Shown piece after piece: positions 12,361-27,418 of a DNA stretch of 64,000 nucleotides; within the stretch, counting starts at the first letter, position 1, and each line of letters opens with the position of its first letter. The DNA is from Capitella teleta. Its lineage: Eukaryota > Annelida > Polychaeta > Capitellidae. The position numbers and the translations under genes are program-made. Location of the stretch: contig KB311872.1 of NCBI GenBank assembly GCA_000328365.1, positions 257,485 to 321,484 of the forward strand. Direction: 5' to 3'. The notes under the pieces were generated by a model. That model was not told the origin of the DNA and ran no database searches. It saw nothing but the letters and a program-made list of their open reading frames with translations.

Positions 12361-13529
12361 GTATTCAATCAATTAGTGGAAATAGACACAATGTCAATGT
12401 CACATGTCAGTCGCACATTTCGATGTTCATGCATTGTTCTTTCTCGTTAAACCACGACATACACAAATCCATAAGATGTTTCTCATTCCAAAGCTCATGC
12501 ATATACATCGAGAAATAATTAAGGACTTTGTTTATCAAGATATCTGGGGTCATATAACGGATTAACTCAAATTGAGACCTATATACGTTGCAATATCTCT
12601 CTCACATTAGGGAAAGTGTTATAATATTGAGCTTGAAGAACGCACTCAAAAGCATGCATTGGTAAAATTTATCAACCCAGGCCCTTCGTTTAAATTGTGT
12701 TCTCCATCCAAGGGAATCATTTGTTGTGGTTTACACATACTGTGCACGTGTAATTTACAGCAGTGCACATGATAAGCAAGCGGTTGTAAAACGGTCCAAT
12801 CACGATGCTTCGGTTGCTTTTTCAAATGCAGAAATTGGTCACCAATACCAATGCCACGATCATCAAAGTATGTGACCAAATATTACGTCACTCCCACGTT
12901 GTGATACAGTACAAGGTTAGTTGTGAAGCGTCCCTATACAATTGCGCTGCATAGTTCTATAACATGGAAACCATATCAAGTTACATCTGCACAAAAGAGT
13001 CAGAGGCATGTATAGGTCCATCCATATCAAAAGCATGAAGTGTAAAATTTGAGTAACGTTGTTCGGTGAAGCATAAATCTACGGTGCTCTTGATCAGGAA
13101 CACGATTTACGACTTAGCCAATGACGCATACAACGGTAATTGCTGCCATGGATTGATGATCGAAAAGTGTATGAGATTTATCATCATATAGGTCCCATGA
13201 AAAAAAAATAATGATTCAAATATATCACGAATTACATGTTATGTTTGGTACTAAATAACTACATATGAATGCCACATGCAGAGGACGGATCACTGACCAG
13301 GATTTCCTGGTTGAAAAGTTGCTGCCAGGCCGTATAAACACTTGCTACATTATCTCAGATCTTTGTCTGTACCAATGGCCAAAAGGTCAGACGTACTTGG
13401 TTGGATGCCCACAGGGGCCTTATTAATCTGAGAGAATCCCAAGCTTGCTGTTGGTCAATATGCAATCTTCGAGGCGTCCGCAGATCTGCGATACCAGCCA
13501 GTTATGCATGTAGTCACTTGGCAATTGAC
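12361..13529. other. Noncoding stretch
   Basis: There are only short open frames without recognisable content, and no repeats. Nothing supports a gene. Confidence 0.45.
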
Positions 13530-13590
13530 AAGAGTGGTTTTACGGCTCCGTCTGTAGTCTGTATTCGTTATATTGGCGCCAGAGTAAAGA
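13530..13590 (-). mobile_element. SINE family B tail fragment
   Basis: The segment GGTTTTACGGCTCC through TTGGCGCCAGAGTAAAG matches, with several changes, the reverse complement of the 3' end of family B SINEs (compare 39106-39155, which reads GGTTTTACGGCTGC through GGGCGCCAGAACAG). Only about 55 bp of the tail survives. The fragment runs directly into the purine run and AAAT array that follow, which presumably replaced or split the rest of the copy. The similarity is short, so this is moderately uncertain. Confidence 0.5.
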
Positions 13591-13732
<142 letters not shown>

Positions 13733-16700
13733 GGACATACAGGGTTACTTTGCGCAGATCACTGCGCCGATTCGTGGTTATGCAGCATCTGATCAAAGTG
13801 TTATTATTGAAAGCAACGATGAAAAGATCCCACTAAGTTAAAGCATTTCAGCTCAATTAGTCACGTTCTATGTAGCCAAAAAAGTGCGAATTATTGGTAA
13901 ATATGCTCTTTGTAAATTTCGTCGGCTGGAAGTATAGGAAAGGACAAATTGCGACTTCAACTCTCAATTATCGACGACAGATTTTCATCATTAATTCTAA
14001 AATTTGCAAGAGGATAAAATTAATAGTCTCCAAATCGAGTATGCAGAATCCAGAACCAACCGGTTCTTTTACTTCTACCGAAAACCGAAATCAACAACCG
14101 GAAAGAAATCGACATCGTTCTCGTTTACGTGAAGGTGAAGGTGATATCACGAGAAACGTACACAGCCTTCGACCGATGGGCGCTGATCGTTTGATGCATA
14201 GATCTGGAGATTAACTTGTATATAGACACATATTACATATTCGACATCGCTCATGAAAAGCGGTCCTTACATGTCGCCCGTTACCATGGCAACCCTGTAT
14301 CCACTCACGCGATTATCGCAGGTTCCGGTTTCGCCGAACCAAAAACGCTCAAATTTTGCACAAAGCAATACTATTAGATATTGTTAGCAAATTGAGGGTT
14401 CGTTTGATCTTTGCAGTATTTTTACTCACATTTTAGTATGAATTGTAGGTCGGATATACATCTATTATATGATTCGTGCAAAACTGCGGTCCGGTCGCTC
14501 ACTTAGTCGACCCGTTATGACAATTTTTTTCACAATGGGGAGATATATATATACTAATATAGCCCGTTGTCCCATCCTATTTATAATGCAAGCTAATCTC
14601 CATGTCTATGGTTTGAGGTGTTCCCCTGACCTACCCTTCAAACGTATTTCTTCCTGGCTCGATTACCCTGTAAGGCCCTTGGCAGGTCCTCCGCAACGGA
14701 GCTCCAACACGCACAAACACATTCTGCTGATTTGAGTAGTTGGGGCATCGAAGCGATTGTTGGTGATGGTGCGAAGGAGGAGACATCATTGAGGAAGGAG
14801 GATTTGAAGGCAACGGAGAACATCCACGTTTAACATACTCACCCGGCAGAGGGAATGAGTTACATTACCCAGGGTCACTCATGCACCCAGTCGTCGTCTA
14901 CTAAGCTTGTCCTGAGCGCGGCCTCCGCTGAAACCTTTTCACCGTGCCATTCGCCTGGGGGCAATAGGTCGGATGTAATTTCGTACCCAACGCCATCGAA
15001 TCCCACGGTAATGACGGAAATCGCAACTCTGATAGGATGCTATGTCTAGCGACACCCCAAAACACACTATGCAGCATTGAATGAAAGCACGTGCAAGCCT
15101 AGCTGCGGTGATGTCTGCCAAGGGCAAGGCCATCGGGGAGCTCCTCTATTCATCCCTGTTAACATGTGAGAAATCGTTTGCGTTGGAAATTTACGATGCA
15201 CTACGAGATGCAACCGTTGATACCGACTTCCACGATCGGTTTCACTAATACTAGGAATGGCGTGTAAGATATGTTGACAAATTTGTAGTTTCTTTGTGCA
15301 TTTGTGTAACACGAGAAACCTGTAAATTTCAGATGAAACTCTTATAGAAGGCCTCTCGTGACCAGCGGTAGGCCTATATACCGCCCGCAATCATGGCATG
15401 TGCGTATACATGCTTTGCGGACATGCGTTCTGATACTACCGAACTGGATACTTCTTGATCTATTATTAAACGACAGGGCGTTTGACGCTAATGGACGGCT
15501 ATATAAAATTGTTGGAAATAAACCAGGTTTGTTATACTGAACGAAAACAAACGGTCGACTAAGGCCAATCAGAAGAACTGCGCCTCTTGAATTACAATGT
15601 TGCTATATTTTACAGCTTCAAGAAGTCTGTTTACGCGGTACTTGTGCAGCGAAGGAGAGTCTTGTTATAATGGTCTGGGTCACTAGGCCGTGATATGTTT
15701 GTACTCATCTTGTTTACCAGGATGCTATCACCCGATACGCATCTCCTCATCCAATAAACTTTGTGACGTGAGAGCGATTTATCAGGTTAAGTATAGAGTC
15801 ATACGGGATCCCTTCGGGTATAATTATTATGGTATTTGATAGTATACGGTTATACCCTTCCCGTTGTATTCGACATTACACTACACGTACACGTACGTAC
15901 ACGCAAGCACCAAAGTCTTTTGTCTTTTATTTTTATTTTTTTTCGAATGCATATAGTTGGCTACTGTTGTTCAAAGAATTAAAGAGGTTGACAAGCGAAT
16001 TGTCAGATAATTAGACGATGAATTATCGCTGGTATGTGTATTGCTGTCCAACATTTAGGATACGCGTACCAGTCAAGTCTCAGGAGACATAGCATTTTGT
16101 GACAAAACATGAGGTATAAAATCCTGATGTAATAAGCCTATCAATCGCAACCCTGGAGACCACGTGATATTTGCAATTAATTGTGGGGCATAATTACTTC
16201 GTGATATTTCCTAAATTGGAGCTTGAGATACATAACATTTTTGTATTGCTTTTCAATTTCTTCCAGTGTGTAATATGATCACTTGGAAGCAATACTTACA
16301 TGGGTTGCGCCTGGCAAGAACATAATTATTGCCCTTTGAAAATTTGTTTCCATACCAAGGGCGACAGATTATCAGAAGTGAAAACATTAATCCTCTAGTT
16401 TTTTTATGACTATTCAGGCATCGGTGGCCCCAGAGCTTTTCAAATACATGTACGTATAATATATAATTGTGAGTGCCTCTCCGTGAGGAATCCAGAGATA
16501 CGAGCAACTTATCGCTTTTATCGTCTGGAAAATGTGGCTGACGCTGTTGATCGACCACATTAGCCTTGTCAAGTTTGCCAACATGCATAGTCAAAAAAGC
16601 ATACGCCAGTCTCCTAAGTTATTTATATTTCTCTGTTTACTCTTTTACTTTATTTAGTACTATAACCGTTTGTGTCTGTCATTCACGATGTCAATCTCAC

Positions 16701-16960
16701 GTCTCAAGCAAAATCAGCAGGTCGACTCGAACATCTGCATCTGATTAAAAGGGAGAGATAAGATAGAGATTTGCGATAACAAATCTTTTTCCTGGAGCGC
16801 GATCCACATGCATGTAAGTATGTGCGTGGTTGTGAAATCCATTTGTTGCAGCGGCCGATGTGATGCGAATTGGCTGTGACCTTGAGGGAGGTTTCGACAT
16901 GCAAGGTCTGCACGCACATAATATGATAATATGATATCCGCTTAATTGTACATTATTGCT
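13733..16960. other. Noncoding stretch with a palindromic X-box
   Basis: No gene is supported. A perfect palindromic X-box GTTACCATGGCAAC lies at 14280-14293. The open frame at 13894-14214 (106 codons) has an Arg/Asn/Glu-rich end but no domain. A purine-rich GGAGGA-type patch lies at 14770-14820, and a CACGTA-containing patch at 15880-15905. Confidence 0.45.
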
Positions 16961-16987
16961 AAATTATGTGACCCTCTACCACGAAAG
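16961..16987 (+). repeat. Short dispersed repeat end (GTGACCCTC type), copy 2
   Basis: AAATTATGTGACCCTCTACC here matches the reverse complement of 8125-8152. The adjoining DNA to about 17345 is CpG-richer than its surroundings (for example the GCGACCGACGCTTGCG segment near 17310) and may be the body of the same element. The far boundary is unknown. Confidence 0.4.
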
Positions 16988-19900
16988 CAATAAATAAACC
17001 GCGAGTTAAAAATCCAGAGTTATCGCGATAGCTACTTTGGCTGAAATTATATCGAGATATCTCGACGATGTCCAAATTTATGACGAAATTTAACCTTGGT
17101 CTCGATACACGACTCAAAAGGGGAAAATCGTAATTGAAATCGACAGCGCATCTCCTTAGAAATGCGCTTGATATGCTAACGACGGTGGGTTGATGTTAAA
17201 ATTGAAGAATCCAGGAAAATATTCATATAATAATACATGTAGTAAGAATACTTGAGTGCTGCATGATTGCCGGGACCGAATCGAGGCGAATACCGGGGTT
17301 TTTAAGGCGACCGACGCTTGCGACCAACGCCTCAGTCACGGTAACCAGTCCGTATAAAGGCGTTCAGAAAATACAAAAATAAGACTCACTTATGTTCCTC
17401 CGAAAGTTCGAATTCCAAATGTTTCGGTTCAATTTTAACGTAAGATGCTCTTATATTGTGATGTAAAAATCTCAAAAACGACCAATTACTCCCTATAACC
17501 AACATAACAGCCGTTTTACAACTTGGTTGATCGAGTATGACATAATTATTCAATAATGAGAATTGAACGCCCAACAGCCCGGCGAAAGAGACGATGTTCA
17601 TTGCAAATCATTGCATTCATTTTAAATCGGGCACACACCCTCAAATTCTCCATGGAACGGTGTTTGCCTCCACATTCGATTGCTGACGTCATGCAGGATT
17701 CGGATTGACAATGTGCAAAGACAGCTGCTTTGTGAAGATCCACAAGCATAGGGGGAAATGAAAGGACATAGAGTTTTGGGTGGATAATCACGTAAATCAT
17801 CGATGGATACCGAGTCTATATGCCTTAATGGATATACTTTGCGATGCATTAACTCTCAATTCTCAAAATAATCATGCTGTACATTATAACTAGACCATAC
17901 TCACCTATATCAATTGCTTATGGTTAACTTATCAGGTTTGGGTGATTAGCTTTCAACTTAGAACGTTCATAGAAAGCTAGTTCAAAGCTAGTTCTTGTTC
18001 AGAGCTGTCTTTCTTAATTATTATTCATTTATTGTATACTGTATACAGGGTTCCTCATTTTTACCCTGTAAATAGGAATCAATTAGGTTTCGGAAGTGTT
18101 AGAAATATGAATACACCTCCAGACCGTCACGCACCAAATGCATGCATTGTAATGTAATAACTCGTGTAAATTGTGAATAATTGTCTTCTCTATACACCCT
18201 TCATTCCTCTCAGAGCCGCCGTCCTTTTCCAATGGTCGATGCGGACGAAATGACCATGTCCTCACTGACCGGCCATCTCGCACCCGCGCAAGTTCGCATT
18301 GATTGTGTCCAGTCATCATTGTACCTTTTGTCCTTGAGTGTTCAGCTTTTAGTATAAGCACTAACGACCAAGTGAGTGTCATTCCAGAGTGGATGGCGTT
18401 CCAGTGTGAATCATGAGCAATTTCATCCATTTATATCCCGTTAATTTGCCATATTGTCTGGTGCAAGCAGCACGAAAACTGCACCTGATTTCGACCACCT
18501 GTACAAGTAGATTGCAAAGTTTTCGGTTATTTCTGTACGCGCATTTTTTATCGCTTCACCTTTCCTGGGAAACACAACTGCTGGTGTGGTCTTTGCTACA
18601 GATTTCACTGGTCTCGTTGCTACTGAAGAGAAGACCAGGGAAGCAGTGAATGCTATTGATGAGGTAGCGAGTAACGTATTAGGGTTATTAAGTCTCAGGT
18701 CAAAAGGTCACAATGGTGTAGCCTCGAAGCAGAGAGTGCGAAAGAAATTGTCTGCTGATAATTGCTCAGCCTACATTCCCACAATGCATCATACACTGCA
18801 CATCTTTGTAGCAGCTTTCTGATTACGTCATCACGCAGCTGCCCCATAATTTGCTCTTGTGTTCTGTGAAATAATTATATTTCCGCACATTCCTTCCATG
18901 TCCATGGATTAACACATCGTCTCGAAGTAACCGAAACAAAAAAAAAAGTTCCACAAAACAAAAATGACAAAGAAATGCGCCAATGCGTCGGTAATGGAAT
19001 TGTTTAATGTGATACGCACCCCATGTTGGGTTTCTCCTCTAGATCCTAGAAGTTAAGATGAAGAATTTAAAAATGAGGTCTCTGTTTGAGGAAATTAGAT
19101 CTGTTTGTATTGATGCTTGGAATATGAGTACACTGGTACACACCTCATGTATGTTGTTCTAGGATCATTAAAACTGCTGTAGACATAAGAGACTGATACA
19201 AATTGTGTCACAACGCACACATTCCACAATGCTATCACGACAAGGGTGGGCGTACATCATTGGTGCCATGCACGCACGCTTCACGCACGCGACACGCACG
19301 TTAATCACGTGGACTTCATTGGCCAGTGGCTGAGATGGTAGCTCAGTCAACGCATGTGGACACTGAACTTTTCATTGTCACCCAGAAGCTTTAATTTTAA
19401 GCCTTTCATAATTCGTTTCGAGACCCTGGCTATCACTGTTGTTATAATTAATTTTTGCCATTGGCGCCCACGATGGAGAGTTTGCTCGTATATTTTGATT
19501 CTTATTTTATAATGACACAAACTTTTTCCATTTTGCCATTGTAGTCGATGAGGGAGAGTTTACATGTTTTGCTTAGCAATCAACGCATAAATCTGTTGGT
19601 CAAAGGACAGGTATATTCAACTTAATGATGGGGCATGCATGGTCACCTTCCGCTCTGGTTATGCCATATTATAACCAAACTTCAATGGATAGATGAGATA
19701 TGAAATCCATGTCAAGAAAATCACGTCTTGGTTACAATGGTGCCCCAAATAGAACGCAATTATCAGATATCTGGATCATGCTCTGCAATAGAAGCCGGAT
19801 AAACATGCAAGCAACTTAATCAGACTTAATTGACAACTATAGTTTCCAATGGCATGTGATGAATACGAATACCATATTAACCCATTGTCCCTTCCTCGTA

Positions 19901-22900
19901 GCTCACATTCGTCCCCGGAATACGTTCTAAAGGGTTATATTCACACACGGTTAATTATTTTACTAGGTTCATAATATCCATTATGCGAAGGACACCTGTG
20001 ATGTGTGACGCAACAATCAACTAGAAAATCCATTATGAATGCGGTACCAGTATGACAAGTCACAGTAACACTTCACTGATGATATAGAAATGAGGACAAT
20101 GAGGCTTGTGAATACAACACGCGTGCTGTAATAACCCATCTACATGCATCGCTCTATAAATAGCCTGTTTAAATGCCATGCATTCACAGCTGATCGGTCA
20201 TTCGAAAGCAAACGGAGGGCACGAATATGTACATCATGCTTTTGGTGAATTGATTAGCCAACCCTTATGTTGATGCATCGCCATCTGGATGTGCACGGTG
20301 AAATAGACAATGCAGCTGAGCTGAATTATATAGAATAAAATAACATACTCTAAATCAAATATCCTCCACACTTTGGCCTCATAATTTCAATACCTCAAAC
20401 AAATTATATATGTGGATGTCTTCTCCATAGCTTAATACTCTGATCACTGCGGACCACGCCTGTCCTTGAAATAAATGTTAAAGGCTGTAAACGAGAGCAT
20501 CTGCAAATGGAATCTTTAATTGGCTTAGGTCGTTGCCCCTTCCAACAATAACCAGAGCTATGCCACTTGACAAGAAACTCGCATGTGCAGCTACAAAGCA
20601 GATGTGTTGAACCCAATGATACAGGACCTGCATGGTCACTCTGTCACGCAGCGGACGACATTCGCAATCACATCAGATGTCCATCACTTATAAATGCACC
20701 TAAAAACTTGGCATCCTGTCATCACCAATATCTTATTCGTCCTTTTTTGCTTTGCATAGGATTGCCTGCAGTGATTCAATAAGTCCAAATATCACGGGCA
20801 GCGTAAGATCGATGGACTCGTCTTGTAAGCAAAAATAATCTGCAGAAAAATGTCCCATGGTCCGATGTCCAGCTTATCCAAAGGTCCAAAACGTGCTTTG
20901 CTCTTCGGTAGAATGCAAATTACGCGGCGGATAGGATTAACTGGATTAACTGTTGACCTCAATGTATTCCACACAACACGTATCCTTCACAATCTATGTA
21001 CCCACTAGGAAAGAGCAATGAAAGTACAACAAATGTATTGGATCAATTAAAATCTTAGCATTAAGTTTCATGCATATATTACTGAAGCCCAAGGTTAGTG
21101 GCTGCATTTCTATGAATTTACCCCGTTTGCATGTGCCGTGTCAATCAAGTTAAAGAAACAGTCTTTAGTTGCGTGGTTAATTCACCGTCTTTCTTAGTGA
21201 TTCAGTAGTTTGAGACGTACGTAATAATTCTTATCTGTGTTATCGAGTTTCGTGTATAACGGTTTGAAAACAATTATCCCTCTCTGCTATTTGACTTCTG
21301 ATTGTCTTTGAAATAAGACGATTAAAATGATTGAAAGATTATGATTGAGTGTAACCCAAGAAACGTTTCTATTGATTGTGTATTTCTTGCAAATGGACTT
21401 CTATTATGTAACTGACCTTGATGAGTAGTATTGACTACAGAACTCAAAGTGATGCAGAAATAGCATGTCAAGGGCATCAAAGATAGGAAGTCATAAATTC
21501 ATACCACATCAGAAAAATACACGTGTCCAAGGAAGTGTGAATGTCCTTGGGCTGCTCATCACTCAGAGATCAAAGAAAATGTCATTACACCTGTGCAGGT
21601 GTTCATAATTCTCTTCTACTCTGTATTCGTGTTTTTTTGTTTTTTTTTTTTGTTTTTTTGTGTTTTCGTTTTGCTCTTTTATATTAGTTTTATTTCTTGG
21701 TGTTGTCTTTATTTGTTTGCATCCAAGTGGAGCGGAATGAAACGATATCATTATGTTACCACTGCGTAAATATCGTATTTGACTGCTTGGCGAGACTATA
21801 GTAACAAACTATAATTTTGGTGGAGCATTGCCGGCCAGAATTTCTGTCCCAAGATTAGTGAACAGATGACCTATTGACATGATTGTGCTCGTGTATACTT
21901 GTATTGTTTGACCAGAGTCAGCCCGAAGCAATTCAGAGCCTAATCGACTGAGAAATTATGGATAATCTTGGTAAGCATCCTGGCGAGGAATTGCTTCTGC
22001 GAAACATGACATAAATATTAGATCAATCATTGGATTCCTTTTGTAAGTATTATTTGCCATCATAAAACAATGAACACACGTTATATTCGTGGAAATATCG
22101 TTTACGAGGTGTGACATAACCATCACACGGAAGATATGCTCAAGCACATTCATGATTTGCAGCATTGTACTAATTGTCTCATTAATCACAAGTGGGATGC
22201 ATAATGCATGAGGCTTTTAATTGAGCCGAGCCCCAAGAGTCCCTACGAACAAGCAAGCGTATTTATAACTGGGTACAAACAAGTGAGGCAAACAGGATAG
22301 ATATTGAAGTCGACGTCGATAGTCGGTGGGGGACCTACCAAATCCACCGAGAAAAGATATGTCAGCAATGGTCTACATAGGTAATTGTAATCTCCAAAAC
22401 AGATCATGGTCCAAACTTGCGGTTGACTCATTTAATGTGTCTGCATCCGTAATATGATTAAATGTTAAGCGCTGTTAACTGCAACTCCTTCAATGTGTAT
22501 TCACATTGCAATAAAATCCCGAGAGTGGATCGTAAATGCAATGCGTAAAGTGGTTTACTTTATGGAACTAGACAAAGTGAACAAGATCAATTTGGATCAT
22601 AATAATTTCACCTCAACCGTAGGGCTCAGATATATAACTCATAAACTTCCATCCCAACTTCTTCTGTTAAAACGCTGTTTATCGCTATCAAATTCCACTG
22701 TGTGGCACCGCATCATACGAGAACGCTGAATGCGTGGATCTCTTATACATTGCAAGAAATGATCTCTTGTGAATTCAAAGGAACAATGATTAGTTTTGCA
22801 ATGCATTTAAGCATCACCTGCTCGAAATCCAGGGTTACATGTTGAAGCTCCATTTGATGACATGAATCGGTCATGTGAACGTAGGTTAAACTTTGGAATA

Positions 22901-23504
22901 CCTTTGGAACTAAAACTTCAGGTTGAACCCTAGCTGAGCGGCGAATCCGATTTCACGAGGTAAATTAATGCAAGCGTTAAAAAGGCGGACATCCTTTGAC
23001 AGTTGCCGAGGAAGTATAAACAGGTCGCAGAACTCTTTAGTATTCGTTATTTATTCGAATGTGGTACGATATTATAACACAAACCCTCTTGAAATTATCA
23101 AGCGAAGGCGATAATTCTACGATTTTATCTGTTGTCGTAGCGAGGCCCTCTATCTCAATTTAGAGGGTCACTGGACTGCGTTAGGCTTATGTTCGAAGGT
23201 GCCGATGATTTCTTAGGATTCTGAATAAATTGTGCGATCTGTGTGCATAGAAAATACACGAAAAGTAACCAAGATGCAATGATTAAAATGTTCATATAAT
23301 TATTTGTTTCATACTTGAATTAAATATGTATCGCTTATTTGTATTATTCATTGTTGAACTATGCTACTTATCGCACACTGAGGGAAACCCAGATTAAGCT
23401 CGACTTAAATGTTCATGGAATTCCTTCGAGTTAATCCGAATTTAACCGAGCTGAACTACGTTCGTGATACCGGCCCTGGACTGCTGTTCTTAATTGTAGG
23501 ACTT

Positions 23505-23507
<3 letters not shown>
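16988..23507. other. Noncoding stretch
   Basis: No gene is supported over 6.5 kb. A perfect CRE octamer TGACGTCA lies at 17684-17691. A plus-strand frame at 18550-18720 has coding-like composition and could contain an isolated exon (see findings). A T/G-rich low-complexity run lies at 21632-21665. A short inverted repeat (CCCTCT..AGAGGG) lies near 23145-23167. The remainder is AT-rich and unremarkable. Confidence 0.45.
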
Positions 23508-24000
<493 letters not shown>

Positions 24001-24420
24001 TAATGCATTGTGAATTAATTAAAACAAAACATAAGCATGATATAATTCATTGAATACGCTCAAAATATTGTCTCTTATTTGCATAATCCTTTGATACTCA
24101 TTGCAGTTGCATTCATTTCTTCAGATGTGGTGTTACAAGTGAAATATGACTGACTCCGCATGGTTCGACTATTAAAACCAAAAGAAGATCGACTAAAGAG
24201 AAAAAAGTGAATAAATGACCAAACTAGTCTATTATTGCTGGAATGAAAAGTTTTGAAACGGTGTAATAAGTAACTGAAGGGAAACTTGATGAAAAGAATG
24301 ATGATGCAATGAATGGCATTCGATCGAGCAACAATTCCTAGACCATAAAATCTTCAGAATAACCAGTTGAGGAACCCTAACATTACATTCATTTTTAATA
24401 ACTGCAAGGGTGTGCAACCG

Positions 24421-24604
24421 TTTTTGGCCACACAATAATGATCATTTGGCTCATTATCAATGACGTCAAAAGCCATGCAAAATGTTAGTTTGTGTCACAT
24501 CAATCAAACATGGGAACAATCAGCCACAATGTCATTTCACGTGTGGTCGATGCACCATCTATGGATCTTTGCATATTGTTTACTAATGCCATGATGTGTT
24601 GTGT
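24421..24604 (+). repeat. Dispersed 190-bp repeat, copy 1
   Basis: This is a direct copy of 26058-26250, about 80-85% identical by eye over its full length, with sharp loss of similarity on both sides. It contains a perfect CRE (TGACGTCA, 24461-24468) that is changed to TGTCGTCA in copy 2. No protein frame, tRNA box or terminal inverted repeat is visible. It may be a SINE- or MITE-like family, or a segmental duplication. Class unknown. Confidence 0.7.
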
Positions 24605-26057
24605 TTTATGCATACATATGCATACACAACAATATTGCTGAGCCTACTGTAATTCTCTACCCCTGAGATTCATTCTTGTTAGAAGCAGCTAGAATACTAG
24701 CTAGTGTACCATTGAAAACAATGTTCAGCTGATATACTTTATGGCCAATTGGACTTTTGACTCTTTTCTTGGGTATTTGACTCATTTTGTATTTATTGCA
24801 TTTCACGGAAAATGTCCCACAATTAATTGCAATGGACACACATTCCCCAAAGAATAATTCAGGGTTATTCATAATTCAAATTGCGATGTGGCGTTTTGCC
24901 TAGTTAAAGAAAGTAGCTTTGGTGTTAAAAGAAACTTCTAGAGTACAAGCACAGCTATCTTATATATTGAAATACATGTAACGCATCGTACAAAAGTTAA
25001 TGTGTCACTTGGAAGGCTGATTAATCAATTATCAATGCTGCTGTACTTGAACACCAATCCAATTACCTTTAGAGCTAAATGTCTTTTTGGCATTCTACGT
25101 GATACATATGTAAATATCGTATTATCATTTGATACTTCACATGCATAACATTCTTACCTCATTAACGCCATGGTTGATGCATCTCCAGAAGCATATTCCG
25201 CTCGTCATAACGCCACCAGTAAACCAAACGTTGACCAGGATTTAAATTTGTTGACATCTTCATCTCATTAAACGTAGGCGAGGCGACTCCAACGCGGATC
25301 ATGGTATCAAATATTGTACTTTTCACTTTTCTGGTCGCATTGAAGAGGGTTTGCATAACGAATGTTGTTGAAGAAACCTATTGTGTTCACATCCATTAAA
25401 ATGCATCACATTGGAGCGATTTCATTTGCCTTGTGCTAATCGTTACATGGTGGCTTTCTTTCATGTCACACTTAACTTTCAGACTTTTGAACTTTCTCAA
25501 GGTTAATAATTAAAGCAATAATTACATGGTTAGCCAACGGCCGGGGTCACGAATGTAGTTTTCCAACCCGTGTCTGTCAATCAACACAACAATGGATTAC
25601 GTAAATAGTGAATCACAACTGTGAGTAAGCACTCCAAGCCACGCTCTATACAATCCTGCAAAGACAGCCTGGTGAATGACAATCACATAATATCTAAATT
25701 CCTGGCATCCGATTTTAATTCTGGTGCGGTGGCTCAGTGTGCTTCTCTTCTTCCACTCAACGGTTGCTCCCTGAACAGATTTTCGGCAATTAGGTAGCAG
25801 CATCACTGAAATGCATAATGCATCTCCTCTGGAACTTCTTAGTGCCTCCGTCCATTAATTCATGCTACAGAAATGGGAAATTTAGAGGACGCAGCTAAAT
25901 CACAGGAAGGTCACGTGCATGCATAAAACATAATTGCTTCCCTCACCAGCTCCACAACTATATCCGATGTTAACAATCATCTCCAAACAAAAGAGGAGCG
26001 AAAGGGTGAAAAGGTTAAGCCTTGTGAGGTCAACAAAGATTATTTGCATCAGCTACA
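24605..26057. other. Noncoding spacer between the two 190-bp repeats
   Basis: There are no recognisable genes or repeats. Open frames on the minus strand (for example 25162-25356) are short and unassigned. Confidence 0.45.
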
Positions 26058-26250
26058 TTTTTGGTCACACAATATATGATCATTTGGCTCAATATCAATG
26101 TCGTCAAAAGTCATGCAAAGTATTAGTCTGTGTCACATCAATCAAACAGGGGAATAAACAGCCACAATGTCATTTCATGTGTGGTGTAAAATCCATAGAT
26201 GGTGCATCTATGGATCTTTTTGTCTATTGTTAACTAATGATATGTTGTGT
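26058..26250 (+). repeat. Dispersed 190-bp repeat, copy 2
   Basis: Matches 24421-24604. It differs by carrying a perfect 11-bp stem with a 3-nt loop at 26191-26215 (ATCCATAGATG / CATCTATGGAT). Copy 1 has only one arm, with the loop segment in the opposite orientation (GATGCACCATC versus GATGGTGCATC). One copy has therefore lost an arm or undergone a flip at the hairpin. Confidence 0.7.
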
Positions 26251-27418
26251 GTCGTATCGCAATGATGTGGCCGTGTGGGAGCATGTGGATGATCAGAATG
26301 CAGCGAGGGAACGCCTCACCGGCTGACACAGAGCCGATCACATACTACCATTTATCTGCGTTTATGGCGGATATTTCTGAAGATATGGTCGATTTACATG
26401 ATTATTGAGAGATTGCTTGTGCGAGAGTCCAATCACAAATGTTATATAGGAGCGAGCAAACAAGGGCTGATTGCATGGCAACTGAATCGATCTAAATTTG
26501 ATTTTGTTTTCAGAAATGACCACATTTTGTGGGAAATTGTTAGGCGGATATACATATATAAGCCATAGAAACATGTCCGCTTCTTCTTGTGGCTACAAAA
26601 CAATGGATTCGAGACATAAACAGTCACAAATTGCAGATCAATTCCAATAAACCAGATTTTGATTCTGCCCCGTGTGATTCACGCGAGACATTTTAATACA
26701 CAGAGGGTTCTATAGAAGTGGTTTTGTTATCTATCAGCCATTTCAAGAGAACGCAAGAGAGCCCCGATTTATGGAGCAAGTGGTACTCCAAACAAATCTG
26801 CTCAATGAAATGCGGTTGTTCTCCCTAGGATATTGCTTCATCATTTGTGTGGAGACTATTTGCTCCAAGAGGATCCAATGACTCGCAGACACGAATGCAA
26901 TGTTGCACACGCAATAGTGTGCTTATAGGACAATCGATCATTTAGGCGTTGTTTTGCATGGGCCTCAAAGGGTTTAGCGTGAGCATGATTATACTATGCC
27001 AAATATCTGTAAACATACATAATGAACTGCAATTGACTAAGGCATGGGACAATTAACAAATAATTGGGAGTAAGTAATGTCTGCCATAGACTGCGAGGCA
27101 AACTACCGAAGGGTGCACATGATTGGGTGACCAGACTAAAAGAACAGTGTGGGTTATTACTCTACCCCTAATGGTTGGGACGGAACAAGATGTTTGCCTT
27201 ATCAAGATTCTTACACACGATAAGTGTTGTACATGCTTGCTGCGGATTCGGAATCAGACAGCATACCGTCTGAATATTCTAACATACATCTGAGATCACT
27301 GCTGATGTATAGGCTAATTCGAAATAATAATTTCGAGTATATCATCAAAAGCATGAAAAATTCTACTCATTTGATGCATTTGCTTTGCAAAATGTAATAT
27401 CCCACGCATTAATAATTA
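26251..27418. other. Noncoding stretch
   Basis: I see no supported feature here. Confidence 0.45.
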
